Source: Thermophagus xiamenensis (GTDB taxonomy: Bacteria > Bacteroidota > Bacteroidia > Bacteroidales > Marinilabiliaceae). From it: DNA of 64,000 nt. The notes below the pieces were generated by a model. The model was not told where the DNA came from, made no database searches, and saw only the letters and a list, made by a program, of their open reading frames with translations. Numbering within the stretch: position 1 is the stretch's first letter; each line of letters starts with the position of its first letter. Shown here one piece after another: positions 36,562-44,312 of the stretch. The position numbers and the translations under genes are program-made. The stretch lies in NCBI RefSeq assembly GCF_900112795.1, contig NZ_FONA01000003.1:1-64000 (forward strand), read 5' to 3'.

Positions 36562-36949
36562 TTAAGTAATCTTAAAAAGTTGATTAATATAAATCTTTGT
36601 TTCCCTCATGGAAATATATGCAAAGGAATTCCGGGATTATTGTTCTGCACGAAATCAAAATCAAGAAATTACCAAAGCCGTCTTTCCCTTTTACTGCTAT
36701 ATGCTTTGCAGGTCGTAACAAACATTGACGCAATATTGCAATAACACCTGATGAAACCAACATGGCTACCTGGCTTGCCACAATAGGAAAAGGTTTAAAC
36801 TTAAACCATGCGCGTTAAACCAGACCAATGAATTAGATATATTTTATACTGATTGCAATAAAACCAATAACGGCAAACTCCGGCAAAAGTTTAATATCTT
36901 CAAAAAGTAATGTAATGATTTAACATCTCAATTAGGCAACAGTAAAAGA
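36562..36949. repeat. Gene-free spacer with a degenerate dispersed repeat copy
   Basis: GATGAAACCAACATGGCTAC at 36750 and, after about 60 bases, CCAGACCAATGAATTAGATA with TTTTATACTGAT near 36820-36853 match the outline of the 100-bp dispersed repeat at 47174. This is a worn copy. The rest of the spacer shows no gene. Confidence 0.5.
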
Positions 36950-37055
36950 AAGTTTCCAGGATTCACTTTAACGATGGGGCACAATCACCCTATAATTGTC
37001 CAACAATTCCAACAAAAAATGACCCAAACCATAAAGTACCCTGATCAACTGAATA
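36950..37055 (+). pseudogene. Possible relic of a class III aminotransferase
   Basis: The plus frame around 36950-37055 reads KFPGFTLTMGHNHPIIVQQF followed by QQKMTQTIKYPDQLN. The GHNHPxIVxxxxxQ pattern is the N-terminal substrate/cofactor region of ornithine- or acetylornithine-type aminotransferases. About 35 residues remain, with no start and no PLP domain. It abuts the VOC gene. The resemblance is short, so confidence is low. Confidence 0.35.
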
Positions 37056-37087
37056 GCCCGGAACAATCAACCGCCCCTGCCCTTGAA

Positions 37088-37477
37088 CTATTCGGTGATT
37101 TCAAGCCGGTTCCCTTCGCAATCTTCCACCACACTCTCGTAATATCCGTCGCCGGTAACTCGTGGCTCACCGATAATCTTATACCCGTCGGTACGCAATT
37201 GTTCCGTGAGGCGGTTTACCTGGTCGCGACTACCCGCCGAAACGGCCAAATGTGTCAGGCCCAACGTTAAACCAACATTTCTTTCCGCCTCCCGAATTTC
37301 GGGATTATGCATCAATTCTATTCGGGTAGACTCACCCGGAAAAGACAAAAAATAGGACGAAAATTTCTTTTCAGAATTCTCATACTTGCTACTGCATACA
37401 GCACCAAAATACCTGACATAAAAATCTCTGACCTTATCAAGGTCTCGTGTCCAGATAGCTATATGGTCTATTTTCAT
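37088..37477 (-). CDS. VOC-family (glyoxalase/dioxygenase-like) protein
   Basis: A 129-residue metal-dependent vicinal-oxygen-chelate protein. It opens MKIDHIAIWTRDLDKVRDFY with the first metal ligand His5. The second half has LGLTHLAVSAGSRDQVNRLT, GEPRVTGDGYYESVVEDCEG and the terminal Glu in NRLEITE. These are the ligands expected for a complete two-repeat VOC module. It could act as a lyase or in methylglyoxal or antibiotic handling; substrate is unknown. Its 5' half with upstream DNA is duplicated as a dead fragment at 33994-34193. Confidence 0.85.
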   Translation of the reverse strand: MKIDHIAIWTRDLDKVRDFYVRYFGAVCSSKYENSEKKFSSYFLSFPGESTRIELMHNPEIREAERNVGLTLGLTHLAVSAGSRDQVNRLTEQLRTDGYKIIGEPRVTGDGYYESVVEDCEGNRLEITE

Positions 37478-37514
37478 GGTACAGTTCTTTTTACGCCCGC
37501 AAAATTATACAAAG

Positions 37515-37990
37515 AAAACCCTAAAACAGGCCGTACTTAATGGCGATAATTTAAGTTGTCGGATTAATCACATCGAAAACATTAACAATATGCTGGGGAA
37601 AATAGAATATTTTGAATTAACATATTTTTCGGAAACCTTTACGGGTCAATTGGCTGATGAATTAGGGGTAGTTCTAAATGTAAATTCAGTGCAGAGAACT
37701 AGCAACTTAAAAGAGAGTGCTAAATAATGAACCAGACGATTTACCTAAAACCTTAGGTTGCAAAATGTTTTATACTTTTTAATGCCAATCATAGTTTAAA
37801 TTCCAAATTAAGTGAGTAATCTGAAGCTGAAAAGGGTTTATTAAGGGATTGGGGCATCAGATGAACTTGATGGAACCAACTTACTCATTGAATTTGCATT
37901 TAGAATTTTTGTTCATGAAAATAAATTTATCTATTTTCCTGTTAAGAGAATGTTTACATATCCCATTTTATTATTGTAATAATATTTATC
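37515..37990. other. Gene-free stretch with a possible coding relic
   Basis: The plus frame 37560-37727 reads CRINHIENINNMLGKIEYFE, then LADELGVVLNVNSVQRTSNL and a stop. It looks protein-like at the end but has no credible start, and I cannot name the family. Bases 37858-37925 (ACTTGATGGAACCAACTTAC and on) repeat, with changes, at 41972-42030. Otherwise AT-rich DNA. Confidence 0.4.
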
Positions 37991-38644
37991 ATGACAAAAA
38001 CACTTAAATTATTTCGGGCAGACAAAAAAAATAATACAACCCGACCAGAAAAATTTGCAACTGATGGATTACTATCTAAACAAATTAATGGTGGAGACCC
38101 ACTTTTTTTCAATTATGGATGGACAAAACAAATAAAAAATCACATTGAAGGGGTTCAAAATATTTTTGAAACAACATCGTTCCTTTCATTTTCCGAAAAT
38201 GAAAAATTAGTTAGAAATTATTATTTAAAGGGAAATAAAGAGAAAGAAGTTGAAAGTTCTTCTTTTGATGAAGCGGAGGCATATATTTTTTCTGCAAATT
38301 TTGAAAAAAAACAGCTTCAAGAAATTTATGACGGAATATATTTCTTCGAATATAAATGTAACTATCAAAGATTTAAAGAATATTTATCATTTAAAAGTGC
38401 TTATGTCGGATGCGAAACCTGTAACAAAATACCTAATTATAAACATCGGCTATTAATTATAAACGCAGTTACTTTTTTATCTAAATTGAATAACAAGAAT
38501 TTTAATGATGCCTTAAAAAATGCCCAAAGGGATGCTGAATGGTTATTAATGCCAATAGACCCTATGCTTGATGGCACCGGTTTTCAATCTAGAATACCCG
38601 TTGCAGATTTTTGGGACGTTAAATTCTTTAAATATTCTGTTTGA
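37991..38644 (+). CDS. Hypothetical protein, possible ADP-ribosyltransferase fold
   Basis: A 217-residue soluble protein, no signal peptide, from AT-rich DNA. No family is recognised with certainty. Three spaced elements fit the R-S-E pattern of cholera-toxin-like ADP-ribosyltransferases: KLFRAD with Arg9, TTSFLSFS with Thr61-Thr62-Ser63, and FDEAEAYIF with Glu94-x-Glu96. The spacings are of the order seen in heat-labile enterotoxin (about 7, 61-63, 110-112). Two Cys (CETC, about 143-146) and a C-terminal WDVKFFKYSV are further landmarks. It is followed after 62 bases by a 91-residue unknown gene. The function is a hypothesis; the gene itself is well supported by length and composition. Confidence 0.6.
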   Translation: MTKTLKLFRADKKNNTTRPEKFATDGLLSKQINGGDPLFFNYGWTKQIKNHIEGVQNIFETTSFLSFSENEKLVRNYYLKGNKEKEVESSSFDEAEAYIFSANFEKKQLQEIYDGIYFFEYKCNYQRFKEYLSFKSAYVGCETCNKIPNYKHRLLIINAVTFLSKLNNKNFNDALKNAQRDAEWLLMPIDPMLDGTGFQSRIPVADFWDVKFFKYSV

Positions 38645-38706
38645 CAAATAATTTCTTAATTTATTGAAGAAAACCTAGGCACTTCAATCCAAAAAATAAT
38701 TTTGAT

Positions 38707-38982
38707 ATGAATTTTTTAGAAGCTATAAAATTAAAATCACGCATCGGAAATAAAATAATAATAAATGGAGTGGAGTTAAAAGTATTTGTATCTCCAACAT
38801 CAAAAGGTAAATTCGATGAGTATTTGGCCGTTTATAGAGAAAATGAAAACTCATTCAGCGATGAAATAGCAAAATTATATGCTGTAAATAAAGATTTTGC
38901 ATGTTGCGGAATAGGTTATTTTCAGGACATTATTGTTTATAAATTTATATGGTCAGAAAATGATATTGAACAAAAGGAATAA
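38707..38982 (+). CDS. Small hypothetical protein
   Basis: A 91-residue soluble protein, slightly acidic, that I do not recognise. The visible pattern is an N-terminal helix (MNFLEAIKLKSRIGNK), then beta-like stretches (IIINGVELKVFVSP, EYLAVYREN) and a CC pair in KDFACCGIGYFQDI. It lies 62 bases after the possible ADP-ribosyltransferase gene on the same strand and in the same AT-rich context, so the two may be cotranscribed. A partner or antidote role is conceivable but nothing in the sequence proves it. Confidence 0.55.
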   Translation: MNFLEAIKLKSRIGNKIIINGVELKVFVSPTSKGKFDEYLAVYRENENSFSDEIAKLYAVNKDFACCGIGYFQDIIVYKFIWSENDIEQKE

Positions 38983-39097
38983 CATTTTACTCTCTGCTTT
39001 CACAACGGGAATGAAAAACAAAAAACAACTAATAAAATATACTTTCCAGTGGTTTACTTAAAACTTCTTGAGATAATACATTCAAACTATCTTTTTT

Positions 39098-39469
39098 ATG
39101 AAAATTATAAAATTTCTTTTTTGGTTTTTAATTCCATTTGGATTAATGGGTTTTACATCTAAAGATTCTATTTTTTTGACTTCAAAAGAGGGATATACTG
39201 TAAATGCGTTCTACAAAAAAATAGATTTAGATTATGGAACATTGGATCAAAATGGGAACCTCATTAACTTTATTTTTGTAAAAACAGAATTAGAGGAAGG
39301 AGAATATAAAATAGAAATAACAGATGGTCCAGGGAGTCTCTATAACATTAAAGGAACAAATTTATATATTAAATTTAATGGCTTTTTCGGATTTGCAGGT
39401 TATGGAACTGAATGTATTTTAAAGGTTAAAGGAAGTTATTATTCATCAACTGTATACAAAATTGAATAA
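39098..39469 (+). CDS. Exported small hypothetical protein
   Basis: A 123-residue protein with a clear signal peptide (IIKFLFWFLIPFGLMGFTS, residues 3-21) and no lipobox Cys. The mature part is beta-rich with alternating hydrophobic residues (INFIFVKTELEEGEYKIEIT, LYIKFNGFFGFAGYG) and reads like a small beta-sandwich. I know no family for it. It stands 115 bases after the 91-residue gene and 80 bases before the OLD-type nuclease gene, all rightward. Confidence 0.55.
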   Translation: MKIIKFLFWFLIPFGLMGFTSKDSIFLTSKEGYTVNAFYKKIDLDYGTLDQNGNLINFIFVKTELEEGEYKIEITDGPGSLYNIKGTNLYIKFNGFFGFAGYGTECILKVKGSYYSSTVYKIE

Positions 39470-39549
39470 ATTTTTTCCTAATATTACAAATACACTAGCT
39501 TAATAATAATTTCGCATAGAAAGTTTGCATCAATACAAAATAATCAAGT

Positions 39550-41337
39550 ATGAAAATAATTGATCAAATAAATATTCAATATTACAGATCAATCAAAGAT
39601 GAGAAAGTAAAATCATTAAATGAACTTAATATTTTTTCTGGTAGAAACGATGTAGGAAAATCAAATGTTCTTAAAGCACTTGACCTATTTTTTAATAAAA
39701 AAGAAACAAATTTCAATGAAGACTTTAATAAAGAAAGATTACAAGAAGTTAGGCAGGAAAGTGTTAAAGGAAAACAGTTTATTAAAATTCAAATTACTTT
39801 TCTAAACCCAGGTAATTATTCAACATTGCCAAAGAAATTTACAGTAACAAAGTCTTGGGATAGGCTTGGGAACATCATGGGAGTTCCAAAAGACAATTTT
39901 GATTCTTTAATAAAACAAAACAAATTCAGGACAAGAAGTTTAGAAATTTCGAGAAGAACATTGACAGTTTTTTTAAACAAGATCCGTTATACATACGTCC
40001 CTGCAATAAGAGATGATAAATTTTTCTTTTACTTACTATCCCTTCTTCAAGAGTCTCTATTTGACACTACAAGAAGTTCAACTGAAGGCGATTTTAGAGA
40101 AACAATTGAACGATTTAACGCCCAAATTGCAGAAATTACTAATGAATTAAAGAAAGATTTTCAAAAAGTTTCTGGAATAGAAAGTAATCTTTCCTTTCCA
40201 ACAGAAATTGCTGACTTATTCCAACGTTTAATAATTGATACTAAATCAGGAGACCATGATATCCCTCTTAAATTAAGAGGAGATGGAATTAGGCTTAGAT
40301 ATATTCCAACAATATTGAACCATATAGCCAGTACATCAAAATACTATGAATTATGGGGCTTTGATGAACCTGAAAATTCTTGCGAATATGGTTTAGCAAA
40401 AAAACTAGCTGAGAGTTTTTCTTCAAATTATTTAAAGCATGCTCAAATATTTGTCGCTTCTCACTCTTTCAATTTTATTTCTCTTGAAGGAGATAAAATT
40501 TCAAAGTATAGGGTTTATAAAGAAGAGGGAAATCATAATTCCAAAATAATTCAGATAACAAAGGCAACTGAGGAACACCTTCAAAAAGACATTGGCCTTT
40601 TAGTGATTAATGAACAATTGGCAAACCTATACACTGAACTTGAAGTTAAACTCAAAATAGCTGAACAAACAAAAAATCGGTTAATTGAAGTACAAAAACC
40701 TTATTTAATTTTTGAAGGAAAAACGGACAATATTCTATTTTCTTTGGCTTATAAGGCTTTAAAAGGTGAAGAACTGGCGGATAAATATTATTTAAACAAA
40801 CACGAAGAATCAAATAATGGAGGCAGTGTAGGATCTGGAGCTACTTTCATTTGTGATTTTTTGAGAAATCATATAAATAAAACACCGACTAAAAATCTAG
40901 TGGTCGGAATCTTTGATTTTGATAACGAAGGAATTAATCAATTGAAAAGCTTAAAGAAAGCACAGTATGAAGAATTAGAAATTGATGGGTTTACTAATTG
41001 CAAAGTGTATAAACATAAAAAACATCCAAATATTTATGCAATCAGTTTGGTAGCTCCAGAATTTCGAATAAACTTCATAGATAAAGAAAAACCCTGTTAT
41101 TGTCATCTTTCCTCTGAGTTGCTTTTAACAGATTCTGATATTCCTCAAGGGAATAGATTTCCCCCATCTCGCTTTGACAATACTATTTTTAGTTTTACGG
41201 GAGATAAAAGAAAGTTTTCAAAAAAAATAGAAAATAGAGTGCATAACGGAGAGCAAATAGATTTTTCCGGATTTGAACCAACTATTAATTTAATTGAAGA
41301 ATTAAAAAGAATTACTGATGCGAATAATGAATTGTAG
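39550..41337 (+). CDS. OLD-family ATPase/TOPRIM nuclease
   Basis: A 595-residue protein with an SMC/RecF-like ATPase and a C-terminal TOPRIM nuclease. Walker A is GRNDVGKSN (residues 31-39). A signature-like LRGDG is at 242-246, Walker B and D-loop GFDEPEN at 270-276, and the H-loop His at 305 (VASHS). TOPRIM shows the Glu at 389 (LIFEGKTDN) and the Asp pair at 456 and 458 (GIFDFDNEG). All expected catalytic residues are present. OLD nucleases act in phage exclusion (P2 Old, Gabija GajA) and DNA repair. No UvrD-type partner (GajB) or reverse transcriptase lies beside it, so it looks like a stand-alone class 1 member. An IS256 relic follows. Confidence 0.9.
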   Translation: MKIIDQINIQYYRSIKDEKVKSLNELNIFSGRNDVGKSNVLKALDLFFNKKETNFNEDFNKERLQEVRQESVKGKQFIKIQITFLNPGNYSTLPKKFTVTKSWDRLGNIMGVPKDNFDSLIKQNKFRTRSLEISRRTLTVFLNKIRYTYVPAIRDDKFFFYLLSLLQESLFDTTRSSTEGDFRETIERFNAQIAEITNELKKDFQKVSGIESNLSFPTEIADLFQRLIIDTKSGDHDIPLKLRGDGIRLRYIPTILNHIASTSKYYELWGFDEPENSCEYGLAKKLAESFSSNYLKHAQIFVASHSFNFISLEGDKISKYRVYKEEGNHNSKIIQITKATEEHLQKDIGLLVINEQLANLYTELEVKLKIAEQTKNRLIEVQKPYLIFEGKTDNILFSLAYKALKGEELADKYYLNKHEESNNGGSVGSGATFICDFLRNHINKTPTKNLVVGIFDFDNEGINQLKSLKKAQYEELEIDGFTNCKVYKHKKHPNIYAISLVAPEFRINFIDKEKPCYCHLSSELLLTDSDIPQGNRFPPSRFDNTIFSFTGDKRKFSKKIENRVHNGEQIDFSGFEPTINLIEELKRITDANNEL

Positions 41338-41442
41338 ACTTACCCTTTATGTAGGCATCCCTTTTTTAGGACAATGCTAAAGTAGAATGTTTCTTTTTTT
41401 TAGAAACCAATTTCTAAAAGCTTTACAGGTAGTTTTCCGGTT

Positions 41443-41502
41443 CTGTCAAATGCGGCTGAGGTACGAAGCCGTACCCATGACAGGTTCTGAAGACGACCTG
41501 TC
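41443..41502. other. Two mutually exclusive hairpins
   Basis: Hairpin 1 pairs CTGTCA (41443-41448) with TGACAG (41478-41483), with an inner GCGGCT/AGCCGT helix. Hairpin 2 pairs GACAGGT (41479-41485) with ACCTGTC (41496-41502). They share the GACAG strand, so only one can form at a time. The site lies between the OLD gene and the transposase relic. It may be the structured 3' part of the insertion sequence or a transcription control site. Confidence 0.45.
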
Positions 41503-41524
41503 TTTGCGATTAAGATTTTGGATG

Positions 41525-41960
41525 TCACACCTTAAGGTTTAAACGCCCTTTAAATTGAATACACAATTGCTGTAGCGTTAATGCTCTGTTTTGAAGGGGT
41601 TTGGTCCATTTTTTTTGCAATATTTTCAGTTGTCAAATAAATTAACTTCAGAAGTGCCATATCCGCAGGTAAATGCTCCTTTTGTTTTGATTACTTTCCT
41701 TACCTGGCTTGTTTCCAAAAGAACGCTCTTCTTCCAAATAATGATTTTCCATCTCGGCCGAAAGAGCGCTTCCCAGAAATTCCTTTATAATGGGCTCCAA
41801 AACGCCACCTTCGCCTGAAAGTGATTTCCCTCTATGCAATTTTTCTAAAGCCAAGTTGCACAGTGCACGATACTCGGGTGTTTCTTTTTTCTTGTCTGCC
41901 ATAAACTGCAATATTAAGATTTATTAGTTTATGGACAGAGTTTATTTTACACTCTCTCTT
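41525..41960 (-). mobile_element. Relic of an IS256-family insertion sequence
   Basis: On the minus strand 41680-41902 encodes the N terminus of a mutator-type transposase (MADKKKETPEYRALCNLALE, then SAEMENHYLEEERSFGNKPG). About 105 bases further on (41525-41640) is its C terminus (KKWTKPLQNRALTLQQLCIQ, then FKGRLNLKV and stop). The roughly 250 residues between, with the catalytic DDE centre, are deleted. GACAGAGTTTATTTTACACT (41934-41953) looks like the right-end inverted repeat of such elements. No mobile function remains. Confidence 0.75.
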
Positions 41961-42498
41961 GGGACCTCAGACGAACTTGATAGAACCAACTTGCTTACTG
42001 AATTTGCATTAAGAATTTTGGTTTCAAAAAAAGAAAAATGTCTATTTTAGGCGTGTCTTCCAAACGGTAAGAATACAAACCTTGTTTCTGTGATATAGGC
42101 TTTTGTCTCTGAGGAGTATATCCTCAATTAGCTTTTTATTATTTAATAAATTTATTATTTCTTTATTATTGATTAAAGATAATATTTTATACCCGAATTA
42201 TGCAATAGAAATTCATAAAACAATTTATTTGGTTGTTAATCGGTAAGTTTCTAATGATTTACATTAAAAAACATCTCACCCTCAGGGTTGTTTAAAATAG
42301 ATGTAATCGGTTAAAAACTTAAAATTTAGAGAAAGTTTTAGTTTCTAATGCATAATCCGGGTTAAAACACCTAATGATTGATGATATGGTTTCGTGCAGG
42401 ATTACAGGGCAATTTCCTATCCCTTTACACCGATCTTTTTTACAAGCCATCAACTCACGAAAACCTCTAAATCTCACATACCCTAAACTATTTATTTT
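41961..42498. other. Gene-free stretch
   Basis: AT-rich DNA between the IS256 relic and the GNAT gene. Bases 41972-42030 repeat a stretch at 37864-37925. No reading frame with protein character was found. Confidence 0.5.
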
Positions 42499-42969
42499 TC
42501 AGCTTTTTACATATAAAACTATTTTATAATCACCTCTGTCAGATTTGAATGAATCACCACTTTTTTTAAAGTTATGCATTTCTAAAATTTGTCTCATACG
42601 GCTATTATCTTCACGGACTGTTGCATAGATATTTGGTTTACAGTTAGTTAAAACTTCAGTCACCATTTTTCCTAGTCCTTTTCCTTTGTTTAAACTTACA
42701 ATCCACCCAATTTCAAAATCGAAGTCTTCCGGGTTAAGACCTGATTTTGATTTGCAAAATACTTTATTTTTATAAGAGACATGAGGAACTTTTAGTGCAC
42801 CAACAGCCTCAATTTTTGAAGTGTCAGGAATAAATAAAAGAATTGGATCTCTATCTATTAATCCGTCAAAAGTTTCCTTTTTAACTTGGCCTGCATCTGT
42901 AACAATCTTTTTGAAGCGATTAATTTCATCTTTTGAAAATTTACTAGCTTGTTTTATAATATAATCCAT
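42499..42969 (-). CDS. GNAT-like N-acetyltransferase
   Basis: A 156-residue soluble protein. The central part shows a GNAT acetyl-CoA region: FEIGWIVSLNKGKGLGKMVT (the loop KGKGLG near residues 95-100) followed by EDNSRMRQILEMHNFKKSGD, a pattern typical of the last helix and strand. The N terminus (ASKFSKDEINRFKKIVTDAG) is helical. The acceptor substrate is unknown. It is a single leftward gene in AT-rich accessory DNA, directly downstream of a broken coding remnant. Confidence 0.7.
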   Translation of the reverse strand: MDYIIKQASKFSKDEINRFKKIVTDAGQVKKETFDGLIDRDPILLFIPDTSKIEAVGALKVPHVSYKNKVFCKSKSGLNPEDFDFEIGWIVSLNKGKGLGKMVTEVLTNCKPNIYATVREDNSRMRQILEMHNFKKSGDSFKSDRGDYKIVLYVKS

Positions 42970-42972
42970 TTT

Positions 42973-43170
42973 TAATCAAATTTTATTTTTACCACTTTTT
43001 GTCATCCTAAATACGCCATCACCTGATTCTAAAATTGAGATAATTTTAGCATCAGGAAAAAGCCGCGGCAATGTTTTACTTATTGTTATTTTTAGATCGT
43101 TTACATTCTTCGGTTACTTATTGAATAATCTCATTAGATATTGGCTTACCTTCTGGACACCAAGCTATCA
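42973..43170 (-). pseudogene. Frameshifted remnant of an unknown gene
   Basis: On the minus strand one frame reads WCPEGKPISNEIIQ and stops, and the neighbouring frame continues VNDLKITISKTLPRLFPDAK, then SILESGDGVFRMTKSGKNKI before a TGA at 42973-42975. The join looks like a frameshift in a formerly continuous protein. I do not recognise the family and see no start. Confidence 0.35.
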
Positions 43171-43256
43171 TCCGGTAGAATGATTAATAACTGTACCCAC
43201 TTTTGAATTTTCACCATCCCCCCGCATCACGCATGCCCAGCTATTTGCAATCGTAT

Positions 43257-43679
43257 TTACATATTATCATCACCAATGATATCAACCTCACGAATAATAT
43301 CTCTCATACTGTTAAAACATGTCACTTTGTATCGTGTGATAAACTTGGTCAATTCAGAATATTTTATAGAAAGGTAATATTTTTTTAATTTAATACTTCC
43401 AGAATTCGATTTAATATACTTTTCAATCTCATCATAATTTGAACCAGCAACATTTTTGTCAATGGTATAAACCGTAAAATGGACCTCATCTTTTCGCCCA
43501 ATTCCAGATGTTGTACTTTCACCAAATGAAAAACCAATTGGAAACTCATTGTCAACATCTACATCTTTTTCTTTGCAAAATTTTAAAAAATCTGTTCCAC
43601 TTTGCGTGTCAACCGCAACATCACCCTTATAGTCTCCATACTGAACACGTGTTAATTCTTCTAAAGTTTTCATAATCAT
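43257..43679 (-). CDS. Hypothetical protein
   Basis: A 140-residue soluble, slightly acidic protein that I cannot assign. It opens KTLEELTRVQYGDYKGDVAV, has a beta-rich middle (FPIGFSFGESTTSGIGRKDE, VHFTVYTIDKNVAG) and ends with an Asp/Ile-rich helix. An alternative start is the second Met. It sits in AT-rich DNA between remnants; being short and isolated, it could itself be a cargo or immunity gene, but there is no evidence for that. Confidence 0.5.
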   Translation of the reverse strand: MIMKTLEELTRVQYGDYKGDVAVDTQSGTDFLKFCKEKDVDVDNEFPIGFSFGESTTSGIGRKDEVHFTVYTIDKNVAGSNYDEIEKYIKSNSGSIKLKKYYLSIKYSELTKFITRYKVTCFNSMRDIIREVDIIGDDNM

Positions 43680-44216
43680 TTAATTTATTTGGTTAATTTT
43701 ATCCTACCAACATTAAACATATTTATCTATTTTTGCGAGTTAAGATTCAATAATAGATGCCCGATAAGCATACTTTAACATATTCTCCTTTGACTTAGAA
43801 TTATTATTGTTTTCTTCTGAGAAAGAATTGTAATCGAGAAAAGTAAGCGGTTCTAGAACACTAATAGTTTTTTGCAGACTAAACATAAGTTGGGGCTGGT
43901 TCCAGCATTTGCTTGCCGCACCCCGACAGGTGCTCTGAAACCGACATACATTTGGGATTAATTCCGAATCACAAGAAAATTCCGAAAGAATCACTTCAGA
44001 GTATGGGTGGTGATTGAGAACTGGTGTTATGATAGGTTTGGTCTTCAATTGGGGTTATGATTTGTGGCTCAGTAAATTTAACAAGATCATTTTTTTTATC
44101 CAAAAAAATCATTTGCAATTTACACGACCGGAGGGGATGTATTGCACTGCAAGTTAAAGGCTTCACAGCTGTTCTCTGCCTCTTGGCGTCTTTGCGCCTC
44201 TGCGTTTTAAGAATAT
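43680..44216. other. Stretch without a supported gene
   Basis: A 102-codon minus frame (43740-44048) has no protein-like periodicity or neighbour and I leave it uncalled. CTCTGCCTCTTGGCGTCTTT with CGCCTCTGCGTTTT near 44174-44207 belongs to a short dispersed word family that also occurs at 45934-45963. Confidence 0.45.
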
Positions 44217-44312
44217 CTATTTTGGGGTAGTTCTAAAAAGTAGCAGTCCACAGAAACAATTTCCTCTGATATAAGCCAGGCAAATGTTGGTATCCAGAAC
44301 AAACCGGTTCAT
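44217..44312 (-). pseudogene. Truncated PIN-domain (VapC-like) toxin gene
   Basis: A 31-residue frame opens MNRFVLDTNICLAYIRGN, the N terminus of a PIN-domain ribonuclease with the first catalytic Asp (Asp7). It then runs into unrelated sequence and stops, so the other acidic residues are lost. Its ATG overlaps the stop of the upstream 307-residue gene as ATGA, showing that the two formed an operon. A full PIN toxin has about 130 residues. Confidence 0.75.

Noticed and set aside
39550-41337. Gabija defence system
   Set aside because: The GajA-like OLD protein is present, but no UvrD-type GajB gene is within reach on either side.
43740-44048. A 102-codon minus-strand frame
   Set aside because: No codon periodicity visible, low-complexity Ser/Asn end and a mid-part that looks like noncoding repeat words.
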